NCBI GenBank assembly: GCA_024364735.1
Contig: JAGFNQ010001187.1
Span: forward strand, 502,198-566,197
Direction of reading: 5' to 3'
Length of the DNA stretch: 64,000 bases
Source: Boesenbergia rotunda
Lineage: Eukaryota; Streptophyta; Magnoliopsida; Zingiberales; Zingiberaceae
The translations under genes were made by a program, and so were the position numbers. Positions within the stretch are counted from its first letter, which is position 1; the number at the start of each line of letters is the position of its first letter. Below the pieces are notes generated by a model. That model saw only the letters and a program-made list of their open reading frames with translations. It made no database searches and was not told where the DNA came from. Positions 33,033 to 45,052 of this stretch are shown here, piece after piece.

Positions 33033-34505
33033 TGTAGCGACCCACCTTCTAGTACACTAAGCTTTAAGGCGGATCGCTACGTAAATATATATATCTACCT
33101 GATTTCTGACTGAGTAACTTAGGAATTTCAACAACGATATGTAAAAGCATAAACATAAACGTGCCAAGTTGGTATCAACTTCTTTATTGAAACCATTCAT
33201 TATTCATGTCTAAGGGCATTCTTAGCTACTACATGTCATTTTATATGGTGCATATATCTTAAAACAAGCATATCCTATGTATTTAGCATGTAAATCAAAA
33301 GTATCAAGTTCTTATCTCTAAAGCTTAAGCATGAGTCTAAATTACCATATTACAAGTAGTAACTCATATCATTTAACATTCGCTAAGCAAGTATTAACAC
33401 AGGTAAATAAACTACTTTAATATACTAGGCACCACAAATAACGAGTCTAAACAGGTTAATACATGGTTCTCATAATATATCGCGAAATAACTGAAGAAGC
33501 ATAAACAAGAAAATTAAAGAAGCATACTAGACACCACGAATACAAGTCTAATTAAGTTCATACATGGTTCACATAATATATTGCGGAATAACTAAAGAAG
33601 CATAAAGAGGGTTATTCTATGCTTTGCAAGTTCCGAAGACTTTTATTCCAACTCCACCATCACACACACTTTGCATCAAGCCCGCCGCCTCCGCTACTAG
33701 TGCTTTCCTTTACCTATATCTGCAGTATAAGGAAATGCAACCTAATAAGCATAAAACTTAGTAAGTACCATCTAGCCTCACAAAACTATGAAAACTCGAA
33801 TTATGCTTTTGTAAAACATGCTATGCACATACATGCTCATATCCATAAATAATCATGCTAGGCTCATGCTAAAATACATATCATAGAATGTCATGACATA
33901 TAACTGAAACATGGCACATACTGAACTAAAACTGAAAAGTAAGCTATAGCATGACATACATATCTGAACTGGAACTGGAACTAACTAACATAAAACTAAT
34001 TATTAAATTCACCACATACTTATATGAATTTCTGAAAACTAAATACATATAGTAGGTGAAAATAATAATCAACTGCTGTGGGCCCGACAATGTACCAACT
34101 GTGCGCGCATCCCTAATAAACCCAAGATAGCAAATCCCGAATCCATTAGGGTTCTACTAGGTTATCTAAACCTAGGGGCAACTAGGAGCCCATCCCATAC
34201 TAGGTTATCTAAACCTAGAGGCAACTTGGAGCCTATCCTTGGACCGGAGTCCGGTACAATGCCACTAAAAATAAAATAGTCCTTTATACTTTTCTTTCCT
34301 TTTCTAATTCTTGCTTTCACTAGGTTATCTAAACCTAGAGGCAACTAGGAGCCCATCCCGTTGGACCTTGGTCCCAATTATAAACTGGAGCAAGAATTTC
34401 TATTCTTTAATGCTTTCTATAGCATTAACTGAACTGAACATTTTAACAAACACCTAACGTGCGTGCTTGTTCATAATTTACGATTTCTAATCGTAGAACA
34501 TACAT
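33033..34505 (-). repeat. 3' LTR of the chromovirus, up to the gap
   Basis: Aligns with 39745-41217 with a few percent of differences by eye. The remaining ~629 bp expected from the other LTR, and the polypurine tract, fall in the gap. Confidence 0.9.
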
Positions 34506-34845
34506 NNNNNNNNNNNNNNNNNNNNNNNNNNNNNNNNNNNNNNNNNNNNNNNNNNNNNNNNNNNNNNNNNNNNNNNNNNNNNNNNNNNNNNNNNNNNNNN
34601 NNNNNNNNNNNNNNNNNNNNNNNNNNNNNNNNNNNNNNNNNNNNNNNNNNNNNNNNNNNNNNNNNNNNNNNNNNNNNNNNNNNNNNNNNNNNNNNNNNNN
34701 NNNNNNNNNNNNNNNNNNNNNNNNNNNNNNNNNNNNNNNNNNNNNNNNNNNNNNNNNNNNNNNNNNNNNNNNNNNNNNNNNNNNNNNNNNNNNNNNNNNN
34801 NNNNNNNNNNNNNNNNNNNNNNNNNNNNNNNNNNNNNNNNNNNNN
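34506..34845. other. Assembly gap (340 N)
   Basis: Run of N. From the other LTR, roughly 630 bp plus the polypurine tract should lie here, so the gap size is probably an underestimate. The open frame computed through it is meaningless. Confidence 0.99.
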
Positions 34846-35238
34846 TTAAAACAACTCTGGATATTTCTGTCTCATGCTGTCATCTGGTTCCCAGGTTGCC
34901 TCTTCTACTCTGTGATTTTGCCATATGACTTTCACTAATGGTACCTCCTTGTTTCGCAATTTCTTAACTGCTCGGTCTATTATCTGGATAGGCCGACTAT
35001 CATAACTGAGATCTTCGCGAACTTGTACCGTCTGTGGCTCTATCAGCTGGGTGGCATCTGGGATATGCTTTTTTAGCATGGAAACATGAAATACATTGTA
35101 GATAGCTGACATCTCCTGAGGTAGCTCCAACTCATAAGCTACTTTGCCAACTCTTCTAGTGATGGGGTATGGTCCTACATATCTGGGACTCAGCTTGCCC
35201 TTCTTCCCAAAACGCATTACTCCCTTCATGGGAGCCAC
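34846..35238 (-). pseudogene. Chromovirus integrase C-terminus with chromodomain
   Basis: Contains the GPY/F module (LSPRYVGPYPITRRVGKVAYELELP) and ends in the chromodomain-like VPLVKVIWQNHRVEEATWEP with stop at 34846. Chromodomains of this class are thought to steer integration to histone-marked heterochromatin. It is out of phase with the upstream frame by one missing base at about 35235. Confidence 0.88.
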
Positions 35239-36578
35239 TTTGAGGAATACTGATCCCCAACTTCAAACTCCAATGGTCTGCGCTGTGTATCAGCATAGCT
35301 CTTCTGGCGGCTCTGAGCTGTTTCTATTCTCTGGCGGATCTGCTGTATGGCTACGGTGGTATCATCTATAAGATCTATCTGTAGGCCTAACTCTTGCCTC
35401 TCACCACCCTCGTACCAGCAGATAGGAGATCTACACCTCCGCCCATATAAAGCCTCATAGGGTGCCATGCCGATAGTGGCCTGATAACTATTGTTGTAGG
35501 CGAATTCTGCTAAGCACAGGTATCTGCACCAACTGCCCTTGAAATCTAGAGCACAAGCTCTGAGCATATCTTCTAGTACTTGATTAACTCTCTCTGTCTG
35601 ACCATCTGTTTGAGGATGGAAAGCTGTGCTAAACTTCAGTTTGGTGCCTAGTGCTATCTGTACGCACTCCCAGAAGTGTGAAGTGAACCTACTATCCCGA
35701 TCTGAGATGATACTCCTAGGGACCCCATGTAGCCTGATGATCTCCTTGAGGTATAACTGAGCTAGCTGTTCCATGGAATAGGAGATCCTGATAGCTAGGA
35801 AGTGAGCAGACTTAGTCAACCTGTCTACTATTACCCAGATTGCATCATACCCATTCGTTGTTCTGGGTAGTCCCACTATAAAATCCATGGAAATATCTTC
35901 CCATTTCCATTCTGGAATCTGAATAGGTTGCAGAACTCCACCTGGTCTCTGATGTTCTGCCTTGACTCTTTGGCATGTCAGGCAGGTACCGACATATCTG
36001 GCGATGTCTCTCTTCATCCCAAGCCACCAAAAACGTCCCCTGAGGTCTTGGTACATTTTGGTGGAATCAGGATGCATCGCATAAGGAGATCCATGTGCGT
36101 CCTCTAGGATCTTCCTTCGGAGCTCTTCTTGGTTCGGAACACATAAGCGGTCACCGTAGTACAGTGTCCCACTCTCTGTTAGGCGAAACTCCCCATTTTC
36201 TGATTTCACTATCCCCTGCTTGATTTTCTGAAGGTCAGGATCTTGATCCTGTGCTGTCTGGATGTCTTCAATCAGGGTTGACACTAATGTCAAAGTGGAG
36301 AGCTGCCCAACTAAAATTTCCAGTCCGAACTCTGATATTTCCTTCCGAAGGGGCTGTGACATCGTAGGCAAAGCTAGTAGGGTGGCACTAGATTTCCTGC
36401 TAAGCGCGTCTGCCACCTTATTAGCTTTACCTGGGTGGTAGAGGATGTCAATGTCATAATCCTTGACCAGCTCAAGCCATCTGCGTTGCCTCATGTTCAG
36501 ATCCTTCTGAGTAAAGAAATACTTCAGGCTCTGATGATCTGTGAAAATCCTACACTGAGCTCCGTATAAGTAATGCCT
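35226..36578 (-). pseudogene. Chromovirus RNase H end and integrase
   Basis: Continues after TAG 36579-36581 in the same frame. It starts with [21 protein letters not shown] and NKVADALSR (RNase H), then the integrase zinc module ([27 protein letters not shown]), catalytic Asp in SMDFIVGLP, Asp in [13 protein letters not shown] and Glu in [10 protein letters not shown]. All three DDE residues are visible. It ends at a premature stop after EVGDQ, caused by a one-base loss; the integrase C-terminus continues in the next frame. Confidence 0.9.
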
Positions 36579-38942
36579 CTAGATCTTGAGAGCAAACACT
36601 ACTGCAGCTAGCTCAAGGTCATGAGTAGGGTAATTCTTTTCATAATCCTTGAGTTGTCTAGAGGCATAGGCGATAACCTTGCCATTCTGCATCAGCACTG
36701 CTCCAAGTCCTAATTTAGAAGCATCACTATATATGTCGAAGCTGTCAGTGGTCTCTGGAAGAGTCAGGATGGGAGCACTAGTCAATCTTCTCTTTAATTC
36801 TGTAAAACTGTTCTCGCAGTCCTCTGTCCACTGAAACTTCCTGTTCTTTCTGGTAAGAGCTGTCAGTGGGGAGGCAATTCTGGAGAAATTTTCCACGAAC
36901 TTCCTGTAGTAACCGGCTAGACCCAGAAAACTTCTGATCTCACTGGCATTCTTCAGTCTGATCCAGTTACTTACTGTTTCTATTTTGCTGGGGTCTACCA
37001 TCACCCCTTCCTTGGAGATGATGTGACCTAGAAAAGACACCTGATCGAGCCAGAATTCACATTTTGAGAATTTTGCATACAGCTGGCTCTGCTGAAGAAT
37101 CTGCAATACTGTCCTGAGATGGTCAGCATGTTCCTCCTGAGTTCCTGAGTAGATAAGAATGTCATCAATGAAGACAATGACAAACTTATCTAAGTACTCC
37201 CTGAATACTCGGTTCATGAGGTCCATAAATGTCGCTGGAGCATTTGTAACCCCAAAAGGCATGACTACAAACTCGTAGTGCTCATATCTGGTTCTGAAAG
37301 CTGTCTTGGGAATATCACCCTCTCTGACTTTGACCTGGTGATAGCCGGATCTCAAATCTATCTTTGAGAAGACTGTGGATCCCTTTAGCTGATCGAACAA
37401 ATCATCGATCCTGGGTAGAGGGTACCGGTTCTTAATGGTGACTTGATTCAAAGCTTGGTAATCTATACACAGGCGCATGGACCCGTCTTTCTTCTTCACG
37501 AACAACACTGGAGCTCCCCATGGTGAATGACTAGGGCGGATGAAGCCCTTGTCGAGCAGCTCCTGTAGTTGCTCCCAAAGTTCTCTTAATTCTGCTGGAG
37601 CCATATGGTATGGTGCTTTTGAAATGGGGTTGGTACCTGGAATGAGCTCTATCTCAAACTCTATCTCCCTGTCTGGTGCTAAGCCTGGTAACTCGTCAGG
37701 GAAGACTGCTGGGTAGTCACATACCACTGGGACCTCTTCTAGCTTTTGGTCCTTGACTTGTTCGGCATGGACTACATGCGCTAGAAATCCAGCACATCCT
37801 GTACTCAGTAGTTTCCGTGCTTTCATGGCGGAGAGAAATTTCTTGGCCTTCTTCTTCGGTTCTCCGATGTATTCAAACTGCTCTCCTGCCTCTGGTTGGA
37901 ATACGACTTTCCTTTTTCGGCACTCTATAGAAGCGCCGTATTTGCTCAGGAAGTCCATCCCAAAAATGACATCATAGTCGGACATATTCAGTATTACCAG
38001 ATCACAGTAAAGCTCTCTGTCTGAAATGCCGACGGGTATGGCACGGAGCCAGTGTGTGGATGCCATGATGTCTTCGGAGGGCAGGGTAGTCAGAAACTGA
38101 CCACTAAGTATGTCCGGAGGTATTGCTAGTTTTTCGGCGAATGCCCTGGATACATATGAATGGGTTGCCCCAGTATCGAAAAGTACAGATGCATGCAGAT
38201 TTAAAATACTAATCTGACCTGTAACAACTGTAGAGGCGGTGGCTACATCCTCTCCGGTCAGTGAGAAAACCCGTGCATTTGTAGTAGCCGGTGGAGCCTC
38301 TAATCTGCCTTGATTGATCTGAGGACCCTCTAGTGCCGTCTGCATCAGGTGAAGCTGAGCTGGCTTACCTCCATACTGAATAGGCTGTGGGGGAGGTAAG
38401 TTGGCCTTGTTAGGGCATTGCTTGGCCATATGCCCTTCCTGACCACAGGTGTAGCACCCTCGTGTGCCCAGGCGGCAGACTCCTGAGTGCTGTCTCCCAC
38501 AGTTGGAACAAGTGGGATACTTGGTTTGCTTATTGGCTGGCTCCCCTTTTGGATTGTTCCACTGCTTTCTTTTGCCTTGATTCTTTCCTTTCCAGTTAGA
38601 GTTAGAGCCCTGGGGTTTCTGAGTTCCTGTGCTACTGCCTTGGCCCTTATTCTCTGTCACGACTGCCTTCTGCTGTCGCATGCTGTTCAGGTAATGCTCG
38701 GTGATCAGAGCACTGCTAACTAGTTCCTCTGAGGTTTGCGGCCTATGGACGCCGCTGGCCACATTCAGTGCTATCTCTGGCCTTAGCATCTTGAGCATTA
38801 GCCTGACTCGCTCTCGTTCAGTACTGACCAGCTCAGGGCACAGGCGAGCCAGTATGTTGAATCTCTTCACGGCTTCCTCTACTGATAGGTTGCCCTGCCG
38901 AAATTCAGTGAACTCGTCGTAGTGGCGGTTTGTGACCCGCAT
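36579..38942 (-). pseudogene. Chromovirus gag end, protease, RT, RNase H
   Basis: 787 codons. Residues ~1-80 finish the capsid block, ~160-175 form a zinc knuckle ([14 protein letters not shown]), the protease has [14 protein letters not shown] (DTG at 38169-38177), and the RT runs from [11 protein letters not shown] through [11 protein letters not shown] and the catalytic FIDD at 37161-37172. The RNase H start ([24 protein letters not shown]) is intact. TAG 36579-36581 stands at the conserved Trp of LKIWRHYLYG. Length and domain order match Tekay/Del gag-pol. The catalytic residues are all present. Confidence 0.93.
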
Positions 38943-38981
38943 GTGGAAGAATTCTTCAAAGAACTCTTCTTCAAAGCTAGC

Positions 38982-39485
38982 CTAGGTCATCTGATTGACT
39001 GGGCGTTTTATCTTGATACGCTCCCACCACATACGTGCGTCTCCGGCTAGGCAGAAGGAGGTGCACTTTACTTTCTCATGCTCTGGCCAGTCTAGGAGCT
39101 CCATGGTACTCTCTAGGGTCTTGAACCAAGCTTGGGCATCCCATGGTTCACTGGTGCCTGAGAAGGTCTCTGGCTTGATCTTCTGCCACTGGATCAGGTA
39201 AGCTTCCCTTTTTGCCCCTGTTGCTGGGGCTACTGGCATGTTTGGTGGGACCGGCGCCACAGGTGGAACCTCCGTCACTATCGGCGTCTCCTCCTGGGGC
39301 TCTGGGGTAACAGTGGGAGTAGCCTGTTGATTAGCGGTTAGAGCAGCAATTACTTGCTGCTGTTCCGCTACCTGTCTCTGCAGTTGTGCTACTACCTCTG
39401 TCAGGTCCGCTGGAGGCACTGAGTGGTCTGCCTCCTGCTGAGGCTCAGTAACTGGTGCTCTTCTAACTGAGCGTCCTCTTGCCAT
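38982..39485 (-). pseudogene. gag: Chromovirus gag N-terminal part
   Basis: Starts at ATG 39485, 260 bases inside the primer site. A coiled-coil-like segment (LTEVVAQLQRQVAEQQQVIAAL) and a Pro/Val/Thr linker precede the capsid block FSGTSEPWDAQAWFKTLEST. TAG 38982-38984 interrupts it at a usual Trp position; the frame continues in phase into the next piece. Confidence 0.9.
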
Positions 39486-39728
39486 TATCTAAAATAGAGG
39501 ACGATCATACAATTCACATTTTAATTCTAAAACATGCTATCAGATATAAACTAAGGTATTAAACATGCTTCCGTTAACTGTAAACAAGAACTGGCTAGAC
39601 AACATATAGCATGAATAACATGAAAATACTATAAATCTGAAAGCAAGAAGATATAGTAATGTGAGAGATACTCTTACTTAGAAGCTGCAGGTCTGATGCT
39701 GATGTGTGTGAGGAGGAAAGATGGAACT

Positions 39729-39742
39729 TGCTCTGATACCAC
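39729..39742 (-). other. Primer binding site of the chromovirus, tRNA-Met
   Basis: Minus-strand TGGTATCAGAGCAA, two bases from the 5' LTR end at 39745. Confidence 0.85.
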
Positions 39743-39744
39743 TC

Positions 39745-41846
39745 TGTAACGACCCACCTTCTAGTACACTAAGCTTTAAGGCGGGTCGCTACGTAAATAT
39801 ATATCTAACTGATTTCTGACTGAGTAACTTAGGAATTTCAACAACGATATGTAAAAGCATAAACATAAACGTGCCAAGTTTGTATCAACTTCTTATTGAA
39901 ACCATTCATTATTCATATCTAAGGGCATTCTTAGCTACTACATGTCATTCTATATGGTGCATATGTCTTAAAACAAGCATATCCTATGTATTTAGCATGT
40001 AAATCAAAAGTATCAAGTTCTTATCTCTAAAGCTTAAGCATGGATCTAAATTACCATATTACAAGTAGTAACTCATATCATTCAACATTCGCTAAGCAAG
40101 TATTAACACAGGTAAATAAACTACTTTAATATACTAGGCACCACAAATAACGAGTCTAAACAGGTTAATACATGGTTCTCATAATATATCGCGAAATAAC
40201 TAAGGAAGCATAAACAAGAAAACTAAAGAAGCATACTAGGCACCACGAATACAAGTCTAATTAAGTTCATACATGGTTCACATAATATATTGCGGAATAA
40301 CTAAAGAAGCATAAAGAGGGTTATTCTATGCTTTACAAGTTCCGAAGACTTTTATTCCAACTCCACCATCACACACACTTTGCATCAAGCCCGCCGCCTC
40401 CGCTACTAGTGCTTTCCTTTACCTGTATTTGCAGTATAAGGAAATGCAAACTAATAAGCATAAAGCTTAGTAAGTACCATCTAGCCTCACAAAACCATGA
40501 AAACTCGAATTATGCTTTTGTAAAACATGCTATGCACATACATGCTCATATCCATAAGTAATCATGTTAGGCTCATGCTAAAATACATATCATAGGATGT
40601 CATGGCATATAGTTGAGACATGGCACATATTGAACTAAAACTGAAAAGTAAGCTATAGCATGGCATACATATCTGAACTGGAACTGGAACTAACTAACAT
40701 AAAACTAATTATTAAATTCACCACATGCTAATATGAATTTCTGAAAACTAAATACATATAGTAGGTGAACGTAATAATCAACTGCTGTGGGCCTGGCAAT
40801 GTACCAACTGTGCACGCATCCCTAATAAATCCGAGCTAGCAAATCCCGAATCCATTAGGGTTCTACTAGGTTATATGAACCTAGGGGCAACTAGGAGCCC
40901 ATCCCATACTAGGTTATCTGAACCTAGGGGCAACTTGGAGCCCATCCCTGGACCGAAGTCCGGTACAATGCCAACTGAAAATAAAATAGTTCTCTTATAC
41001 TTTTCTTTTTCTCTTCTGATTCTTGCTTTTACTAGGTTATCTAAACCTAGGGGCAACTAGGAGCCTATCCCGTTGGACCTTGGTCCCGATCATAAACTGA
41101 AGCAAGAATTTCTATTCTTTAATGCTTTCTATAGCATTAACTGAACTGAACATTTTAACAAACACCTAACGTGCGTGCTTGTTCATAATTTACGATTTCT
41201 AATCGTAGAACATACATATAAGGAGATAAAGCATACGGAAAATCGACCAAAACTACTTATATTGCAGGCGAGGGGTACTTACTTCCTACGCTAGGTTTTT
41301 CTTACGAATAAACTCTGAAATTCCTGAGGAAACGTCGAACTACAATGTTCTTCTTGCTTCTAGGCGTTCTCCTCGCATCTACGAGAGTCCCCGTAGAGAA
41401 TAGGGCCTCTCGAGACCTTCCCTTGGCTTCCCCTTTGTCTTGGGCGGCAAGAGAAGAGGAGAAGAGGAAGAAAACGCAAGAGAGGAAGAGGAGAGGAGGA
41501 GGGGCGTCAGCGCTGCACCCTTGGCTCACGAAACCTAAAATCTCCTCCTCTAATTCTTTAATTCGTTATTTATATTAAGTTGTAAAAAAATCCTAAGTTA
41601 AATACATATCTAGAATACTCAATTATTTTTTTCGATGAAACTCCCATTGGCCTGGTGGTTCGTGGAGCCATGCCAAGGGTTTACTCTAACGGAGGTTGCG
41701 GGTTCAAAACTCACCTAAGGCCACCAACTCATCTTTTTTATTTTTGACACTTCTTTTTATGGAAAAATTCCATAAAAATATCTACAAATTCCAGAAAAAT
41801 CCTAGGATATTTCTAAAATTATTTGAGGAAATTTTTGGGCTTTACA
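39745..41846 (-). repeat. 5' LTR of the chromovirus (complete, 2.1 kb)
   Basis: Minus-strand TGTAAAGCCCAAAAATTTC to GGTCGTTACA. It contains three copies of a ~20-bp segment around ACTAGGTTATCT (40866, 40908, 41031), also present in the 3' LTR. Confidence 0.92.
41646..41735 (+). other. tRNA-like promoter remnant (possible SINE) in LTR
   Basis: GGCCTGGTGGTTCGTGG (41649-41665) resembles the A box region and GGTTGCGGGTTCAAAACTC (41694-41712) the B box region of tRNA-derived SINEs, ~45 bp apart, with a T-rich stretch after. The other LTR copy is hidden by the gap, so a separate insertion cannot be tested. Confidence 0.35.
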
Positions 41847-42283
41847 TGCCCGAAGGATTGCTATCCCTTGCCTCGGATCGACCAGATGGTGGACTCGACA
41901 GCTGGCAGCGAGTTCATTTCCATGCTGGATGCCTACCAGGGGTATCATCAAGTACCCCTGGCCGTCGAAGATCAAGAGAAGGTTAGCTTCATCATGGCAG
42001 ACGGTATCTACTGCTACACCGTCATGCCGTTCGGGTTGAAGAATGCTAGAGCCATCTACCAGCGCATGATGAATAAAGTCTTCCGGTCCCAGATCGGAAG
42101 AAATGTGGAAATATATGTGGACGACATCCTCATCAAGTCCACCCGAGCCGAGGACTTGGTAGCGGATGTCGAGGAGACCTGTCAGACGTTGCGAAGGTAC
42201 GGGCTCAAGCTAAACCTGGCCAAGTGTCTTTTTGGTGCCCGGAGGGGAAAATTCCTGGGATACATCATGACCGAGTGGGGCAT
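41847..42283 (+). pseudogene. Tat-like gypsy RT fragment
   Basis: Opens in mid RT with CPKDCYPLPRIDQMVDSTAG, then LDAYQGYHQVPL, VMPFGLKNARAIYQRMM, EIYVDDILIKS (catalytic YVDD intact) and KCLFGARRGKFLGYIM, stopping at TEWGI where a gypsy-type LTR begins. This style is that of Tat/Ogre/Retand elements, different from the chromovirus to its left. No stop interrupts the 145 codons. Confidence 0.88.
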
Positions 42284-45037
42284 TGATGGACCCAAATGAT
42301 ATGTCACGAATGTGGGTCTCAAATTTAGAATTTATAAATGTGCTGGAAATCCTTTTTGCAATCAAAATATGAAAACGTAGTAAAGGAGCCACAGGTCGTA
42401 TTTTTCCTCGGGACTAGTTGAGGTTGTTCGATTTGATGCTTGTGTTTATGTGTCGTTTGTGAATTTGGGTTTCGAATTAATTCTGGGTTTGGTTTGTGAT
42501 CGGAAATTAAATCACAATGAAGGTAAAGGAACTTAGCTAATAAGCCAAACAAAATGATGGTAATAAACAACTCAACCAATGGAAAACCTAATTAACCAAG
42601 GCAACCACACTTAATACAATGGGCTGAATCTTCAACTGTTACTCATGTAGAATGCACAATTCTGATTTTCAAGAAAAACCAATGAATATAGAAATGAATT
42701 TCCATTCAAAACCGAATCTCCAATTGGTACAACAGGCAGCAATGAATAAAAGGAAATTTGATACACAAAGAGTAAAAGAATCTATGTGCTAAAACAAAAA
42801 TCTGATTCTGAATAGCAAATCTATCACTGACAGCTGGAATTACACTGATCGGATCAGCTGGAAGGCTAGGCTATTAGTGAATGAACTTGCAAGAATGAAT
42901 GAAGATTATTCAACCATAGCAACTGCTCAATAAACTGCACACCAAGTGCAGAAACGAGATGCAGAAAGGCAAAGCTGTGTGCAGAATTTCATAATTCTGG
43001 ATGCAGAAATTTATGCAACAACAAAAATTAATTGCTCAAGTCTGCTGTTCGTATAAGATTCAAAAGAACTCATGTTCCATTGGTACAGCTTCAGAATTGA
43101 TACTGAATCTACAACACCGCATGCAATAAGTCTGAAATTGCCGAATTTCAGACTGGTAAAATTCAGAATCTGATGCTGAATTTCAGTAACAATTTGAAAT
43201 GCAGAACCAACAACAAACAAGATGGAATTGATACACTGATCTACCATTCAGAAAAGCTTAAGAATGACTGATGTCTACTTGCCACAAATTCAGAATTGCT
43301 AAGCTAACAGTTGTTGGAAGCAAACTGATGCGCAGGAAACAAATATGATACACATGATGAAGACTTGATACATAACAGGGAAAGACTGAACAAAGCTGCG
43401 GAATTGGAATTCAATGCTTATCAAACTCATTAGCTGACCAAATGTTGTCTTTAATCTCAGGTATTAAGACCAAAAACTCCTTGAATTCGAAATAATCTGA
43501 AGAATTCAGAATTATGCTGAAATGTGCAGGAATAGGGGCTGATACGTGATGAAGAGGACTGTGTACAGAATTTTCGAGTTGAATAAAACTCAGAAATAAA
43601 GCTACAAATGAAACAAACTTAGATCGACCTAGTTAACACACTAAATTTGAAATAAATTGAAGAAGGCAGAAACTAAAAGAAGTTGCAGAAGGGAAAACTG
43701 ATACACAGCTAAAAACAGGGCATTAAATTGATACGCAACCTATTAAGCAGGAAGTAAACTGAATTTAAACCAGATTTATCACTAACAAGTTCACTAAACT
43801 ACTTAACTTGAAGATTTAAAACCTAATTAAGGGCAGAAACAATTAAACAAACTAAACTAAACATTCTGAACAGAGACATTATCGAAACCAAGTGCAGAAA
43901 TAAAATTTACAGCTAAATCAACTGAAATTAGCTAAAGAACTAAGCCTCAATCCTCCCTAAGCTCAAAATCTTCTTGGTCGTCAAGCAAGAGCTGGCTTCG
44001 AACCCCTAGGCTCAGCAAATCAGTGGAAAACAGCTTCAATCCATCAATTCTACTCAAACTACTTCAGCTGGGAGAATTTCGATCCGAACTCTTCAATCTC
44101 GGTTTGTTGAGCTGCGATGATGATTTGGAGACGTCCTGAGCTCACCTGAGAACCCCTATAAGTGGCTCAGATCGTCAGAAATGGGTTGTAGCCAAGATCT
44201 CAGTGCTCGGACCACAGATGATGCCGAAACCCTCAAACACCTCTGTCCGGATGAAATTTGAGCTGAAATCTCGATCGAAACTGTCTTCTAAGGATTCAGA
44301 TGATGATCAAATGGAGAAATTGAGGGGTCGCGCCCCTTAGATGAAGAAACTAATGAAGAAAAACCAAGAAGAAACGAAGAAGGAGCGTTGCGGCGAGGAA
44401 GACGCGACAAGGAGAAGCTGAGGGAATTTCTGATTAAATACATAAGAATGGACGACCCAGATTTCTTTAGCTCAATCCAATGGCTGATCTTCATCTGATC
44501 TAACCCAAACTTTTATGATGTTGATCAGGGGTCGGGATCTGCCTTGTGGTAGCTCGGATCCTCCAGATTTGCAACGGATGGTCCAGATCAACCTAATCTT
44601 TGAATGGACGATCTAGAGCCCTCCGAGCTTGATCCAATGGTTGATTTAGCTCTGATTGGGATGAAACCTTCAGATCTTGATCAGAGTGCTTGATCAACCC
44701 TAACCCTAGCTCGGATTGCTTTAGATGGTCCTGGATGGTTCAGATCTAGCCGCTTTTGAATCGGACGGCCCAGATTTAATCATAATCTTGATAACTCGAT
44801 CCGGGTCACTTCCGACTCAAGTATGACCCAATATGACCTAGATCCATGAACCTTTCATGCCTACAAAAATAGATCAAAAATTTAGTGGCCAAATAATCCA
44901 ATTTTATGCAAATTTGCAATTAAGTCCAAAATAAAAGGAAGTTCTAAAACCTAAGGTAATTTCACAATTAAACAATAAGAACATAGGTCAAACATGGATT
45001 TTAGCAATTAAAATAATCAATAAAATGGTACTTATCA
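42284..45037 (-). repeat. 3' LTR of the non-autonomous gypsy element
   Basis: 2,754 bp; plus-strand ends TGATGGACCC and GGTACTTATCA. It aligns over its full length with the split 5' LTR apart from indels near 42295-42302. It is rich in GCAGAA and TGATAC words; no gene. Confidence 0.88.
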
Positions 45038-45052
45038 ACTCCCCCACACTTA
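45038..45052 (-). other. Polypurine tract of the gypsy element
   Basis: Minus-strand TAAGTGTGGGGGAGT directly before the LTR start TGATAAGTACC. Confidence 0.75.

Larger units (their letters stand above)
33033..41846 (-). mobile_element. Tekay-like chromovirus (Ty3/gypsy), minus strand
   Basis: Minus-strand order: 5' LTR 39745-41846, tRNA-Met primer site, gag-pol 39485-34846, 3' LTR 33033-34505 plus gap. RT before integrase with a C-terminal chromodomain identifies a chromovirus. Gag-pol is one frame with two stops (both at Trp positions) and one frameshift near 35235. LTR ends are clear, but the flanks do not share a duplication (GGTCC left, TGCCC right) and belong to different elements. Confidence 0.9.

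Noticed and set aside
34463..34849. ORF across the N run
   Set aside because: Consists mostly of undetermined residues.
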